Below, one piece after another: positions 23,622 to 31,947 of a stretch of DNA of 64,000 nt. A program made the position numbers and the translations under genes. The number at the start of each line of letters is the position of its first letter. The stretch's first letter is position 1. Source of the stretch: Microbacterium atlanticum. GTDB lineage: Bacteria; Actinomycetota; Actinomycetes; Actinomycetales; Microbacteriaceae. The notes beneath the pieces were generated by a model. It made no database searches, was not told the DNA's origin, and worked only from the letters and a program-made list of their open reading frames with translations. The stretch spans positions 2,046,001 through 2,110,000 of the forward strand of contig NZ_CP063813.1 in the NCBI RefSeq assembly GCF_015277815.1, read 5' to 3'.

Positions 23622-24761
23622 TCAGACTCCGGCGTCCTGGTGGTGCCACTCGCTGGCGCGGTGACTCCACTCGTCGGCGTCGAGGTCGCGCGGCCGCACG
23701 TAGACGTTGTCGAGGGTCGACGGGTCGACGGCGTACGACTTGGCCACGGTGAGCGAGATGACACCCTCTGACACGAGGCGCTTGAGGTCCTGGTCGAGGG
23801 TGTGCATGCCGACGGCCTGCCCGGCCTGCATGGCGGAGTAGAGCTGGGCCACCTGCCCCTCGCGGATCATGTTCGCCACGGCCGGCGTGTTCACGAGCAC
23901 CTCGGTGGCGATCGTGCGCCCCTCGGTCTGCGACAGCGGCATGAGGGTCTGGCTGATGACGCCCTGCAGCGTGTCGCCGAGCTGGGCGCGGATCTGATGC
24001 TGCTGGTCGGCGGGGAAGACGTCGATGATGCGGTTCACGCTCTTGGACGCACCCTGCGTGTGCAGCGTCGAGAGCACGAGGTGGCCGGTCTCGGCGGCGG
24101 ACAGCGCCGTGCGGATCGACTCGGGGTCACGGAGCTCGCCGACGAGGATGACGTCGGGGTCCTGACGCAGCACGCGGCGCAGGGCCTCGGCGAACGAGTT
24201 GGTGTCGGAGCCGATCTCGCGCTGGTGGATCAGCGCGCGCTTGCTCTCGTGCTGGAACTCGATCGGGTCCTCGATGGTGATGACGTGCGCGGGGACGGTG
24301 TTGTTGATGATGTCCACCATCGCCGTCAGCGTCGTGGACTTGCCCGACCCGGTGGGGCCGGTCAGCAGCACCAGGCCGCGCGGCTTGAGCGCCAGCTCGC
24401 GGGCGATGGCGGGCGCGCCCAGCTGCTCGAGCGTGTACACCTTGTTCGGGATGAATCGCAGGGCGACCGCGACGGCGCCGAGCTGCCGGTAGACGTTGAT
24501 GCGCAGGCGCCCGAGACCGTCGATCGAGTGGGCGAGGTCGACTTCGTGGTGGGTGCGGAACTCCTCGCGCTGCGACTCCGACATCAGCTCGTAGGCGGCG
24601 GCCTCGAGCCACGACGCCGCGATGACGTCGGGGAAGCCGGGGATCGGAGCGAGGTCGCCGTCGACCCGCATCAGCGCCGGTGCGTCGGCGGTGAGGTGGA
24701 CGTCCGATGCGCGCGCGCGGGCGGCGGCCTCGAGCAGGGCGTCGAGCATGTTGGCGGTCAT
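23622..24761 (-). CDS. pilT: Type IV pilus retraction ATPase PilT
   Basis: A 379-residue retraction motor. The N-terminal PAS-like domain contains ARASDVHLTADAPALMRVDG. The ATPase core has Walker A K141 in GPTGSGKSTT, Asp box TIEDPIEFQH, Walker B QDPDVILVGELRDPES and a His box GHLVLSTLHTQ. A degenerate retraction motif (ANMIREGQ) sits near residue 295, in place of the AIRNLIRE block of proteobacterial PilT. Having both PilB and PilT suggests retractable pili. The start is coupled to the preceding PilO-like gene through TGACATG. Confidence 0.93.
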   Translation of the reverse strand: MTANMLDALLEAAARARASDVHLTADAPALMRVDGDLAPIPGFPDVIAASWLEAAAYELMSESQREEFRTHHEVDLAHSIDGLGRLRINVYRQLGAVAVALRFIPNKVYTLEQLGAPAIARELALKPRGLVLLTGPTGSGKSTTLTAMVDIINNTVPAHVITIEDPIEFQHESKRALIHQREIGSDTNSFAEALRRVLRQDPDVILVGELRDPESIRTALSAAETGHLVLSTLHTQGASKSVNRIIDVFPADQQHQIRAQLGDTLQGVISQTLMPLSQTEGRTIATEVLVNTPAVANMIREGQVAQLYSAMQAGQAVGMHTLDQDLKRLVSEGVISLTVAKSYAVDPSTLDNVYVRPRDLDADEWSHRASEWHHQDAGV

Positions 24762-24762
24762 G

Positions 24763-25440
24763 TCAGTTCTCCGGGAGGACGAAGGTGAGGGCCGAGACCG
24801 AGACGTCGAACCCGGTGCCGGTCGGCGTGACGGTGGAGTCGATCGCGCTCAACAAGCGCGGTCCGCCGCGCAGGCGGTCGAGGAAGGCGACGGCGTCCTG
24901 CAGCAGCGGCGCCGAGACGGTGATGGTGAAGTCGACCTGCTGCCTCCCGTCGATGGGCGCTCCCTCCGTGCCGGTCGGGGGCGTTTCGGGCGCGGGGGTC
25001 GCGGCCGGGTCCGACGTCTCCCCCGTCGCGTCGCCCGTTGCGGGGTCGGCGGGCGCGACCTCCGGCTCCTCGCCGATGGCGAGCGGAGCCGTGCGCACCG
25101 CGAAGGCGGCGTTCTCGCCCGCGGTGATCGTCTGCACCTGGACGTTAGAGTCGGATGCCGCGCGCGCGACGAGTTCGAACACGTCATCGAGCTCGTTCGC
25201 GAGCGGGATCTCGGTGCGCAGGCCCGCGACGGACGCCTCGATCTCGCCCATGCGCTCCTCCTCGGCTCGGAGGGCGTCGATCTGCACCTGGTAGACGTCG
25301 TTGGTCTGGTCGACCTGGGCGGTCTGCGCGCCCGTGGCGAGGGACTGGAAGAAGATCGGCACCGCGACCAGCGCCAGCGCCAGGCCCAGGATGCCGACGC
25401 AGACGACGATGCCGATGACGTTGATGAGCTGCTTGGGCAT
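24763..25440 (-). CDS. pilO: PilO-like pilus alignment protein
   Basis: A 225-residue bitopic protein. A membrane helix near residues 8-30 is followed by a coiled-coil segment (about 40-80) and a ferredoxin-like C-terminal domain. The domain is interrupted by a long Pro/Thr/Glu/Ala insert (about 125-165). Position after PilM and PilN and this layout identify it as the PilO equivalent; sequence similarity to proteobacterial PilO is low. The ATG at 25440 overlaps the PilN stop (TGATG); a GTG one codon earlier is possible. The acidic insert is unusual and probably forms an extracellular linker. Confidence 0.75.
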   Translation of the reverse strand: MPKQLINVIGIVVCVGILGLALALVAVPIFFQSLATGAQTAQVDQTNDVYQVQIDALRAEEERMGEIEASVAGLRTEIPLANELDDVFELVARAASDSNVQVQTITAGENAAFAVRTAPLAIGEEPEVAPADPATGDATGETSDPAATPAPETPPTGTEGAPIDGRQQVDFTITVSAPLLQDAVAFLDRLRGGPRLLSAIDSTVTPTGTGFDVSVSALTFVLPEN

Positions 25441-26084
25441 CACTCACCGCCTTCCGCCGCGGCGAAGCGGCCCGAGTAGATCGACTGGTCGAACGTCACC
25501 GAGAGCTCGTAGGTGTAGGCGCCGACGGACTGCTGGCTGGTCGAGACCAGCCGGCCATCGGCCTCGGCGATGCCCGCGCGGTCCCGCAGCGCGCGGACCG
25601 TCTGCGCGATGTCGATCGCGTTGGGGCTGCTGAGGGTGAGACTGCCGGTGAGCCCCACCTCGAGCGCAGGATCCTCGCCCTGCGGCACGCCGCCGGTGGT
25701 GAGGGCGAACCCCACGAGCTCGACGCCGACCGGAAGTGCCGCCCGCACCTCGTCGATGACGGGTGCCCACGCGAAGTCCGAGCCCATCGCCTGGGTGCGG
25801 AAGTCGGTCAGCTCGCGCTCGGCCGCGAGCGCACCGCTGACGTCCGACAGCGCGGCCAGCTCGGTGAGGAGGGTGTTCGTGCGCGCCTGTTCGGCGGCGA
25901 GCCGCTGATCGGCCGCCCAGCTGATGGCCATCGCGCCGGCGATGAGGGCGAGGGCGGCGAGCAGGGCGCCGAGCACGCCCCACACCCAGCCGCGCGCGGT
26001 CGCCGCCCGTTCGCGGCGATCGAGCTCGGAGCGCGGAATGAGATTGACCCGGGGCACGCCCCCGAAGGTGGGCACGGCGCTCAT
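25440..26084 (-). CDS. pilN: PilN-like pilus alignment protein
   Basis: A 214-residue bitopic protein. The short cytoplasmic N-terminus contains VNLIPRSELDRR, the PilN motif that docks into the groove of PilM. One membrane helix (about 35-58), a coiled coil (60-95) and a C-terminal fimbrial-assembly domain follow. It pairs with the PilO-like protein. The ATG overlaps the pilM stop (ATGA), typical of tightly coupled subunits. Confidence 0.85.
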   Translation of the reverse strand: MSAVPTFGGVPRVNLIPRSELDRRERAATARGWVWGVLGALLAALALIAGAMAISWAADQRLAAEQARTNTLLTELAALSDVSGALAAERELTDFRTQAMGSDFAWAPVIDEVRAALPVGVELVGFALTTGGVPQGEDPALEVGLTGSLTLSSPNAIDIAQTVRALRDRAGIAEADGRLVSTSQQSVGAYTYELSVTFDQSIYSGRFAAAEGGE

Positions 26085-27124
26085 CGGGCTCCCTCCCCGA
26101 GCAGCACGCCGGCGGTGGCGACCGTGTTGAAGGCCAGATCGTCCGGAAGCGCCTGCTTCCGCGTGTCGACGACCTGCTCGAGCCGCACCGGCACGACGGG
26201 GATGTCGAGGGACCGGTCCAGGGCGTCGCCGACGCCGGCGGCGAGGAAACCCGCGCCGCTCACGAACACGCGGCCGATGCGCGGGGCGCCGTCTCTGTTC
26301 TGGAAGAACGACAGGGTGCTTCGCAGCCGCGCGACAAGGTCCGAGACCGCGGGAGCGACGGCGGGCGCCCCCGACCGCAGGGCGGCGCGGCTCCCGCTGC
26401 GTCGCGGGATGATGCCGCTTGCCCCGATCGCCTCGAACTCCTCCTCCTCGACGCCCTCGCGGAGCAGTTCTCCGGGATCCGCGCGCAGGGCCGCCGCGGT
26501 GGCGATCTCGACGGGGAGGATGCGGACGAAGTGGGGAATCCCGTTGGTCGCCACCGTGACGAACGACGTGTGATCGCCGAGATGGACCATCGCGACCGTC
26601 TCGTTCGCGGCTCCCAGCCCCTTCGCGATCCGGGCGAGTCCGAAGGGCACGAGGTCGACCCGGTCGACCTTGAGCTTCGCCTTGCCGAGCGTGGCGATCA
26701 GCTGCTCGATGTTCTCGGCGACGGCGGCGACGAGCAGTCCCGACACCTGGTCGCCGACCTGAGCGGTCGGGTAGAAGTCGAGCACCGCCTGCGACACCGG
26801 GACGGGGAGGAGGTCCTGCACCTGGTACGGCAGAGCCTGCTTGAGCAGCTGCGGCGGCATCGCCTGGGTGGAGTGCTCGCGCACGAGGATGCGGCGACTG
26901 CCCACGCCGAGGGCGACCCGGTTCGCCTTGATGCCGGCAGACGTCCACAACTGGCGGAGCGCCAGGGCGACGGCATCCGGATCGAGCACCTCCGAGTCCC
27001 GCGCGCTCTCGCGCGGCAGGGGCACCTCCCCGACGGCCACGAGGGCGGGCGTCCGCCCGACGGTCAGTTCGACCGCGCGCACGCTCTCCTCCGTGATCTC
27101 GAGCCCCACGAGCGACTTAGCCAC
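26081..27124 (-). CDS. pilM: Type IV pilus actin-like ATPase PilM
   Basis: A 347-residue cytoplasmic FtsA/actin-like protein. Recognisable blocks are SLVGLEITEESVRAVEL (phosphate 1), ALPYQVQDLLPVPVSQAVLD (1C-like), MVHLGDHTSFVTVA (phosphate 2) and RVFVSGAGFLAAGVGDAL (adenosine motif). PilM forms a ring with PilN at the pilus base. The GTG start at 27124 has a GGGGG site eight bases upstream. An insertion near residue 225 (acidic, then an Arg/Ser-rich loop) is longer than in Thermus PilM. Confidence 0.9.
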   Translation of the reverse strand: MAKSLVGLEITEESVRAVELTVGRTPALVAVGEVPLPRESARDSEVLDPDAVALALRQLWTSAGIKANRVALGVGSRRILVREHSTQAMPPQLLKQALPYQVQDLLPVPVSQAVLDFYPTAQVGDQVSGLLVAAVAENIEQLIATLGKAKLKVDRVDLVPFGLARIAKGLGAANETVAMVHLGDHTSFVTVATNGIPHFVRILPVEIATAAALRADPGELLREGVEEEEFEAIGASGIIPRRSGSRAALRSGAPAVAPAVSDLVARLRSTLSFFQNRDGAPRIGRVFVSGAGFLAAGVGDALDRSLDIPVVPVRLEQVVDTRKQALPDDLAFNTVATAGVLLGEGAR

Positions 27125-27145
27125 CGAGCATCCCCCTGTGCTTTC

Positions 27146-27964
27146 TCATTGCGTGAACAGTCCGACGTACCAGCGCGCGATGGGCTCGCCGGCGATGAGC
27201 CCCACCCAGGCCCCCAGGATCATCCACGGCCCGAACGGTATGGCGGTCTTCCGCCCCGCCCGCCGCAATGCCATGAGCGCCACGCCGTAGACGCCGCCGA
27301 TGACGAAGGCGGCGAAGGCGCCCACGATCAGCGCGCCCCAGCCGACGTACCCGAGGTAGAGGCCGAGCACGCCGGCGAGCTTGACGTCGCCGCCGCCCAT
27401 GCCGTCGGGCCGGACGAGGCGCAGCACGAAGTAGAAGAGGTAGAGGGCCGCCAGGCCGATCGCGCCGCGCAGGAGGGCCGCCCAGTCGCCGGTGAGCGCG
27501 CTGGCGAGTGTGAGCAGGATGCCGCCCACGACGTAGCTCGGCAGCACGATGGCGTTCGGCAGCCGGTGCGTGTCGAGGTCGATGAGCGTCAGTACGACGC
27601 TGATCGCGCCGAGGTAGAGGTAGGCGACCACGAGCACGGCGGTGCCGGCGGCGCCGGCCGTGGACGGGGCGGCGAGCACCCACCAGGTCACGGCCGCGAA
27701 GGCGACCGCGGTCACCGCTTCGACGACCGGATACCGCGGCGAGATGCTCGCCCCGCACGAGACGCACCGGCCGCGCAGGAAGAGCCACGACAGCACCGGC
27801 ACGTTCTGCCACGGCCGCACCGGCTGGTCGCAGTGGGGGCACCGGCTCTCGCGGGTGAGCGGGATGCCCGCGGGCACGCGATAGGCGACGACGTTGAGGA
27901 ACGACCCGATCAGGAGTCCGAAGACTCCGGCGACGACGATGAGGAAGATGTCGAGGGGCGTCAC
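27146..27964 (-). CDS. pilD: Prepilin peptidase / N-methyltransferase PilD
   Basis: A 272-residue polytopic aspartyl protease that cleaves prepilin leaders and methylates the new N-terminus. The cytoplasmic loop carries the two CxxC pairs C42/C45 and C67/C70. The catalytic aspartates are D129 (LIDLDTHRLPN) and D193 in GMGGGDVK. About seven membrane helices follow. The GTG at 27964 begins three bases after the preceding gene, with a weak ribosome binding site. It processes the four pilin-like proteins encoded upstream. Confidence 0.95.
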   Translation of the reverse strand: MTPLDIFLIVVAGVFGLLIGSFLNVVAYRVPAGIPLTRESRCPHCDQPVRPWQNVPVLSWLFLRGRCVSCGASISPRYPVVEAVTAVAFAAVTWWVLAAPSTAGAAGTAVLVVAYLYLGAISVVLTLIDLDTHRLPNAIVLPSYVVGGILLTLASALTGDWAALLRGAIGLAALYLFYFVLRLVRPDGMGGGDVKLAGVLGLYLGYVGWGALIVGAFAAFVIGGVYGVALMALRRAGRKTAIPFGPWMILGAWVGLIAGEPIARWYVGLFTQ

Positions 27965-27967
27965 GGG

Positions 27968-29563
27968 CTAGCGCTCAGTCTGGTAGAGCAGGTCGCCGAG
28001 CGAGATGTCCTTGCGGCTCGGGTCGAAGATGCCGCCCGCGCCCTTCACCCCGCAGCTGAGCGAGGGGATCGCGGGCTTCCACTGCATCGGCGTGCAGGTG
28101 AAGGTGCCGCCGTTCAGGTGCAGTCCGACGCCGCCCATGTACAGCTGCCCCGTCATCGTCAGCGACATGGTGTTGCTGATGCCGCACGGGCTGTAGATCA
28201 TCGTCCGCACAGCGATGCCGGTGCCGATGGCGAGCTTGTCGGCGCCCTTCGGGCAGGTGCTCGGCCGCGTCGGTGAATCCTGTGCGACATCCTTGTGCAC
28301 GACGAACACCTGCGGGTCGCCGGCTCCCTTGGTGAGCGACCCGGTGAGCTCGAGGTCCATCTGGCTGGCCGCCGGCACGAGATAGAGCACGTCGCGCTTG
28401 ACCGACACCGAGCCGGGCGCGACCTTCACCGACGAGCCGCACCCCGTCAGGTCGAAGACGACGCGCGTGCCCGTGCTCTCGATGAAGGGCTTCTGGTCGC
28501 CGGCTGAGCACAGTCCCGTCTTGTACTCCGCGTCGGTCGCCCAGCTGCTCCAGTCGCCGAGCTCGATCCATGCCGTCGCGTCGAACACCTGGGTGAGCGT
28601 GGGTGTGAACGTGGGGACCGGCGCACCCGCGGTTCTCGGGATCGCCGTTCCGTCGGGCTTCTTCCACCCGGCGGGGAACGGTGAGGTGATCGTCCCCCGT
28701 GCCTTGATGTCGACGCCGACCGTTCCGTCCTTGGTGAGGATGACGTTGCGGCCGGAGTAGAGCGACCCGCCGATGGTGGCACTGTTGGGGGTCAGGTCGA
28801 TGTCACCGGTCTCAGTGATGATGTCACCCCCCACCACGAGGTCCTTGTTCTTCACTTCGACGAGACCGTAGGCGTAGATGCTGCCGGTCACCTCACACGG
28901 ACCCGTGACACGGACCGACCCGCGGAGCACCCAGAGGTCACCGTCGATGCTGTCACCGGCGGAGTTGTTGCACTCGTAGTCGCCTGAGTCGCGAATGACG
29001 AGGTCGCCCTCGTATGTGGTCTTGGTCGCCTTGAACTGACCGTCGAAGTAGGCGACCGTGCCGGCGGGCTGAGTTTCGGGCACGACGTTCCACGGGTAGA
29101 CGGAGTCGATGGTGGTGGTCGCGTCGCCGACGGTGCCGGTCGACCGGATGACGACGTGCTTCGTCGACAGCGTCGGACATACCTCGGCCGACGCGCCGAG
29201 GGCGTCGTAGTCGGTGGGCATCGGCGAGGCGACATCGGTCACGCGGATCCCGTACGTGTAGGTGAGGTCGGTCGTGGACATGCTGTCGCTGAGCTTGACC
29301 GCCGCGCAGTCGACGGTGCCGTCATCGATGGCCGATGCGAGGTTCGACAGCGCGGCATCGCGCCCCGACTCCGCCGAGATGAACGACGACGTATTGCTCT
29401 TGTTGGTGCTGTTGGCGCTGACGGTGGCGACCACGGATGCGGCGATGGTGGCGGCCACGAGAAAGCCCACGAACATGACGACGACGACGGTGACGAGCAC
29501 GGCTCCGCCGTCACCGGCCTCAGTCCGGCGCGCACGACGGATCACGTGGTTCAGAGCCAGCAT
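27968..29563 (-). CDS. PilX-like minor pilin with beta-helix (bactofilin-like) passenger
   Basis: A 531-residue protein. The N-terminus is pilin-like: basic residues, GDGG, then a hydrophobic helix (about 20-46). It lacks the glutamate at position +5 of canonical pilins, as PilX/GspK-type minor pilins often do. A helical stalk with several cysteines follows. Residues about 183-295 form short repeats of the pattern xGDLxVxxG and GGDIxTxxG, ending in GGSLYSGRNVIL. These predict a right-handed beta-helix like bactofilins. The C-terminal 230 residues are Cys-containing and of unknown fold. It overlaps the PilW-like gene by 13 bases. By position it would sit at the pilus tip. Function is inferred. 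Confidence 0.75.
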   Translation of the reverse strand: MLALNHVIRRARRTEAGDGGAVLVTVVVVMFVGFLVAATIAASVVATVSANSTNKSNTSSFISAESGRDAALSNLASAIDDGTVDCAAVKLSDSMSTTDLTYTYGIRVTDVASPMPTDYDALGASAEVCPTLSTKHVVIRSTGTVGDATTTIDSVYPWNVVPETQPAGTVAYFDGQFKATKTTYEGDLVIRDSGDYECNNSAGDSIDGDLWVLRGSVRVTGPCEVTGSIYAYGLVEVKNKDLVVGGDIITETGDIDLTPNSATIGGSLYSGRNVILTKDGTVGVDIKARGTITSPFPAGWKKPDGTAIPRTAGAPVPTFTPTLTQVFDATAWIELGDWSSWATDAEYKTGLCSAGDQKPFIESTGTRVVFDLTGCGSSVKVAPGSVSVKRDVLYLVPAASQMDLELTGSLTKGAGDPQVFVVHKDVAQDSPTRPSTCPKGADKLAIGTGIAVRTMIYSPCGISNTMSLTMTGQLYMGGVGLHLNGGTFTCTPMQWKPAIPSLSCGVKGAGGIFDPSRKDISLGDLLYQTER

Positions 29564-30090
29564 GAGTCGTTGTCCCCCTCCTGCACCGATCGGGATGCGA
29601 CCGTGCCGGTGAAGCGCACCGGCGCCGATTCGGTCTCGATCTGGAATGTGTACGTGACGACGCCGTCGATGGACTTGCTGAAGAACGGTGTCGTACCCTG
29701 CGGCAGCACACCGGTCTCCCACTCCGCCCACGCCGTGTCGGCGCCGAGGGCGGTCGCCGACGCCGAGAACCGCGCGGTTCCGCCCGAGTCGCTCGAGAGC
29801 CGGAACCCCTGGCACTTGAGCCCGCCGGGCAGCGACGTGCTGACCCGCAGCACCCTGCCACTGTCCGAGACCTGCGAGAACAGCGAGTTGCGGACGGCGC
29901 GCTCGATGCCCGACGCGACGAGCTGACCGCGGTTGGTGGCCTCCGACACCGAGATCACCTGCTCCTGGGTCTGCCAAGACCGCACGAAGATCGTCGCGAT
30001 TCCCGCCAGGACGATCCCCGACACGACGATCGCGACGATGAGCTCGATCAGTCCGAGCCCATCGTCGCGTTCGTCTGCTGGAACGGTCAT
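29551..30090 (-). CDS. PilW-like minor pilin
   Basis: A 179-residue prepilin. A short acidic leader ends DDGLGLIELIVAIVVSGIVLAG, where cleavage after G would give a mature protein with Glu at +5 (GLGLIELI). A globular domain with three cysteines follows. The order pilin, PilV-like, PilW-like, PilX-like matches the minor-pilin initiation complex of other type IV pili. The ATG at 30090 overlaps the PilV-like stop (ATGA). Confidence 0.8.
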   Translation of the reverse strand: MTVPADERDDGLGLIELIVAIVVSGIVLAGIATIFVRSWQTQEQVISVSEATNRGQLVASGIERAVRNSLFSQVSDSGRVLRVSTSLPGGLKCQGFRLSSDSGGTARFSASATALGADTAWAEWETGVLPQGTTPFFSKSIDGVVTYTFQIETESAPVRFTGTVASRSVQEGDNDSCWL

Positions 30091-30461
30091 GGAATGTAGA
30101 TCCGTGCGGTGGTCGTGGCCAGGGTTTCGCCATTCTGGGTGACCGAGAGAGACAGCGTGGCAGCCGCCTCCGAAGCGCAGCCGCTCAGGCTGCCGGTGCT
30201 CGTCATGGCCGCGCCCTTCCCGTCGGTGATCGTTCGTCCGATCACCGACGGGATGGTGCTGCAATCCTCGAGCTCCCTCGCCTCCTCGACCAGTGAGTTG
30301 AGGAAGCGGGTCGCGGTCGCCGTCGACGACTGCTGGGACGAGAGCTGGATCCCCTGCCACAGAGCGGGAAGGATGGCCACCGCAATGAGCCCGAGGAGGA
30401 GCATCGCGATGACGACCTCGACGAGGCTGAGGCCGACCTGGTTTCGCTCGAGCCCGTTCAC
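30087..30461 (-). CDS. PilV-like minor pilin
   Basis: A 124-residue prepilin. The leader is followed by GLSLVEVVIAMLLLGLIAVA, with the cleavage-site glycine and Glu at +5. The C-terminal domain is small, with two cysteines likely to form a disulfide. The GTG at 30461 has AAGGA close upstream. Start codons further upstream (to 30497) are possible but give a less pilin-like leader. It lies 36 bases after the major pilin. Confidence 0.78.
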   Translation of the reverse strand: MNGLERNQVGLSLVEVVIAMLLLGLIAVAILPALWQGIQLSSQQSSTATATRFLNSLVEEARELEDCSTIPSVIGRTITDGKGAAMTSTGSLSGCASEAAATLSLSVTQNGETLATTTARIYIP

Positions 30462-30497
30462 TTCGTCCTTGAACCGAGTGCCGTGGCTTTGCGGCAA

Positions 30498-30932
30498 CTA
30501 CGGGGTCGTTGCTCCGGTCCAGCTGTTCGCTGCGCCTGTGCAGCCCGGTCCGGCCTTCGCCCAGGGTGCGCTCGCACCAGTCTTCGTCGCGGTGACGCAG
30601 ATATCATCAACGTCAGACGTGTCCGTGTTAGTCGTGGTCAGGGTGACTTCCGAATTGGTGCCCGCGGCAATGGCCTTCGCCACCGTGGAGTTCGTGTCAC
30701 TGTCTCCCACCGCGGCCGCGACTGCCGTCGCACCGTTGCCGGCGGCGGCCGAGATGGCGTTCTGCTCGGCCTGCGCCTGAATCGCTCCAAACACCGGAAT
30801 GGCGATCGCCACCAGGATGCCGAGGATCACCACCACGACGATGAGCTCGATGAGGGAGAAGCCGGCCTCGCGGCCCTCCTCCTCGCGACGGGCCTTCTCG
30901 GCCGCGATGTAGTTCTTGATGAATGCACGCAT
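30498..30932 (-). CDS. Type IV major pilin candidate
   Basis: A 144-residue prepilin. A 24-residue, strongly charged leader (AEKARREEEGREAG) precedes the cleavage site G24/F25. The mature N-terminus FSLIELIVVVVILGILVAIA has Glu at +5 and the classical N-terminal helix. The remaining 95 residues are Ala/Thr-rich with one cysteine pair (DDICVTA, GPGCTG), likely the C-terminal disulfide loop. The ATG at 30932 has GGGGAG about nine bases upstream. As first gene of the operon with the simplest architecture it is the likely main subunit. The leader is far longer than the six or so residues of standard type IVa pilins. Confidence 0.88.
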   Translation of the reverse strand: MRAFIKNYIAAEKARREEEGREAGFSLIELIVVVVILGILVAIAIPVFGAIQAQAEQNAISAAAGNGATAVAAAVGDSDTNSTVAKAIAAGTNSEVTLTTTNTDTSDVDDICVTATKTGASAPWAKAGPGCTGAANSWTGATTP

Positions 30933-31234
30933 GAGCGCAGTACTCCCCTGTCGGACGGAACGAAGCAGCATCGAGCGTCTCGTCTCGGACGGGATGGATC
31001 CCCAGCGATCCATGGAACTACCCGCCCGAGCCGGTCGGCCCAGTGCTCGGGAGAGGCGCGCACAAGTGCGATGTTCCTTCCCCCACTGATGATCCTGGAG
31101 CTTGCCCTCTCGTGGCGTCAACGAAAGGTCCTGTCGCTTTCCGCAAGGAATGACTCAGCAAATCCCTGTGCGAACGTTGACGGATGCTTGTGACCACTGG
31201 TGCCCGAGTGACAGTCGTTGCCGGTGGTGGAGAT
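30933..31234 (-). other. Pilus operon leader and promoter region (no gene)
   Basis: About 300 bases of lower GC separate the pilin from the next gene. I see no gene. A candidate promoter lies at 31091-31120, giving an untranslated leader of about 150 bases before the pilin ATG. The leader is long enough for a regulatory RNA, but I could not match it to a c-di-GMP riboswitch or other known element. Confidence 0.5.
31091..31120 (-). promoter_or_regulatory. Candidate promoter of the pilus operon
   Basis: TTGACG (31115-31120), an 18-base spacer and CAGGAT (31091-31096) on the - strand. The -35 match is good, the -10 only fair. Transcription would begin near 31084. Confidence 0.35.
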
Positions 31235-31771
31235 CTACGCGACGAGGGGCAGGCTGAGGTCGAGCACCTGCCCTGCGGCGAGATACAGCGCGCCGGCGAG
31301 CGCGCACACCCCAAGCACGAGGGCGAGCACCGCCGGCCACCACGCGAGCCGACGGCGGACCGCGAGGACCACCCCACCGATGGCGAGGGCGCACGAGAGC
31401 ACGAGCAGCACGACCGCGAGCGCCGACGCAACCCCGGCGAGCGTGGCGTCGCCCGCGTCGAGGCGGAGCAGAGCCGCTCCTGCGGCGAACACTCCGACGC
31501 CTGTGAACACGAACGATGCGCGCGCGAGCCGGTTGCGGCGCGAGGCGGGGACCGGCGGCATCCGCTCGCCAGAACTCTCGGCGCCGGACCACCCCGGTCG
31601 CGTCGGGGGCAGCTGCTGCGCGAGCGGGTCCCGCGACGGCGGCACGAATCCCGGCACGACGACGTTGTCAGGCATGGGAGCGCCGGCACTTCGGTGCGGC
31701 GTCGAATCGTTCGATGCGTTCCGATCCATCCGCAGCATCGGCTGCGCAGGCGCGAACAGCGAAGCATCCAT
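31235..31771 (-). CDS. Hypothetical membrane protein with proline-rich N-terminus
   Basis: A 178-residue protein. A disordered, Pro-rich cytoplasmic half (about 1-85) is followed by three closely spaced membrane helices (about 86-178), the layout of many DUF4190-like actinobacterial proteins. No enzymatic motif is visible. The ATG at 31771 is chosen because GGGGGAG lies six bases upstream; the frame is open for 14 more codons. It is upstream of the pilus operon on the same strand, 300 bases away, so a link to pili is only positional. Confidence 0.7.
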   Translation of the reverse strand: MDASLFAPAQPMLRMDRNASNDSTPHRSAGAPMPDNVVVPGFVPPSRDPLAQQLPPTRPGWSGAESSGERMPPVPASRRNRLARASFVFTGVGVFAAGAALLRLDAGDATLAGVASALAVVLLVLSCALAIGGVVLAVRRRLAWWPAVLALVLGVCALAGALYLAAGQVLDLSLPLVA

Positions 31772-31935
31772 CGCCATCTCCCCCAGTGAGATCCCTCGAG
31801 CGGCGCTTCCCACGAGCGCCTCCTCGGTGTCAAAGTACCGCTTCGACCGCGAGGCGACCGCAAGGAAAGCGCAATTTGGCCAGGAGACGAATCACCCTTA
31901 CTTCGGTGCGATCTCCGAATGTCGGAGGCCCCCTC

Positions 31936-31941
31936 TAACCT
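31936..31941 (+). promoter_or_regulatory. -10 box for leaderless DUF222-HNH gene
   Basis: TAACCT lies six bases before the ATG at 31948, with no Shine-Dalgarno. Confidence 0.5.
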
Positions 31942-31947
31942 CTGACT

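Noticed and set aside
30933..31084. Possible c-di-GMP riboswitch in the pilin leader
   Set aside because: Such elements often precede pilin genes and a GGGCAAGC-like stretch is present, but the conserved core and tetraloop receptor could not be matched.
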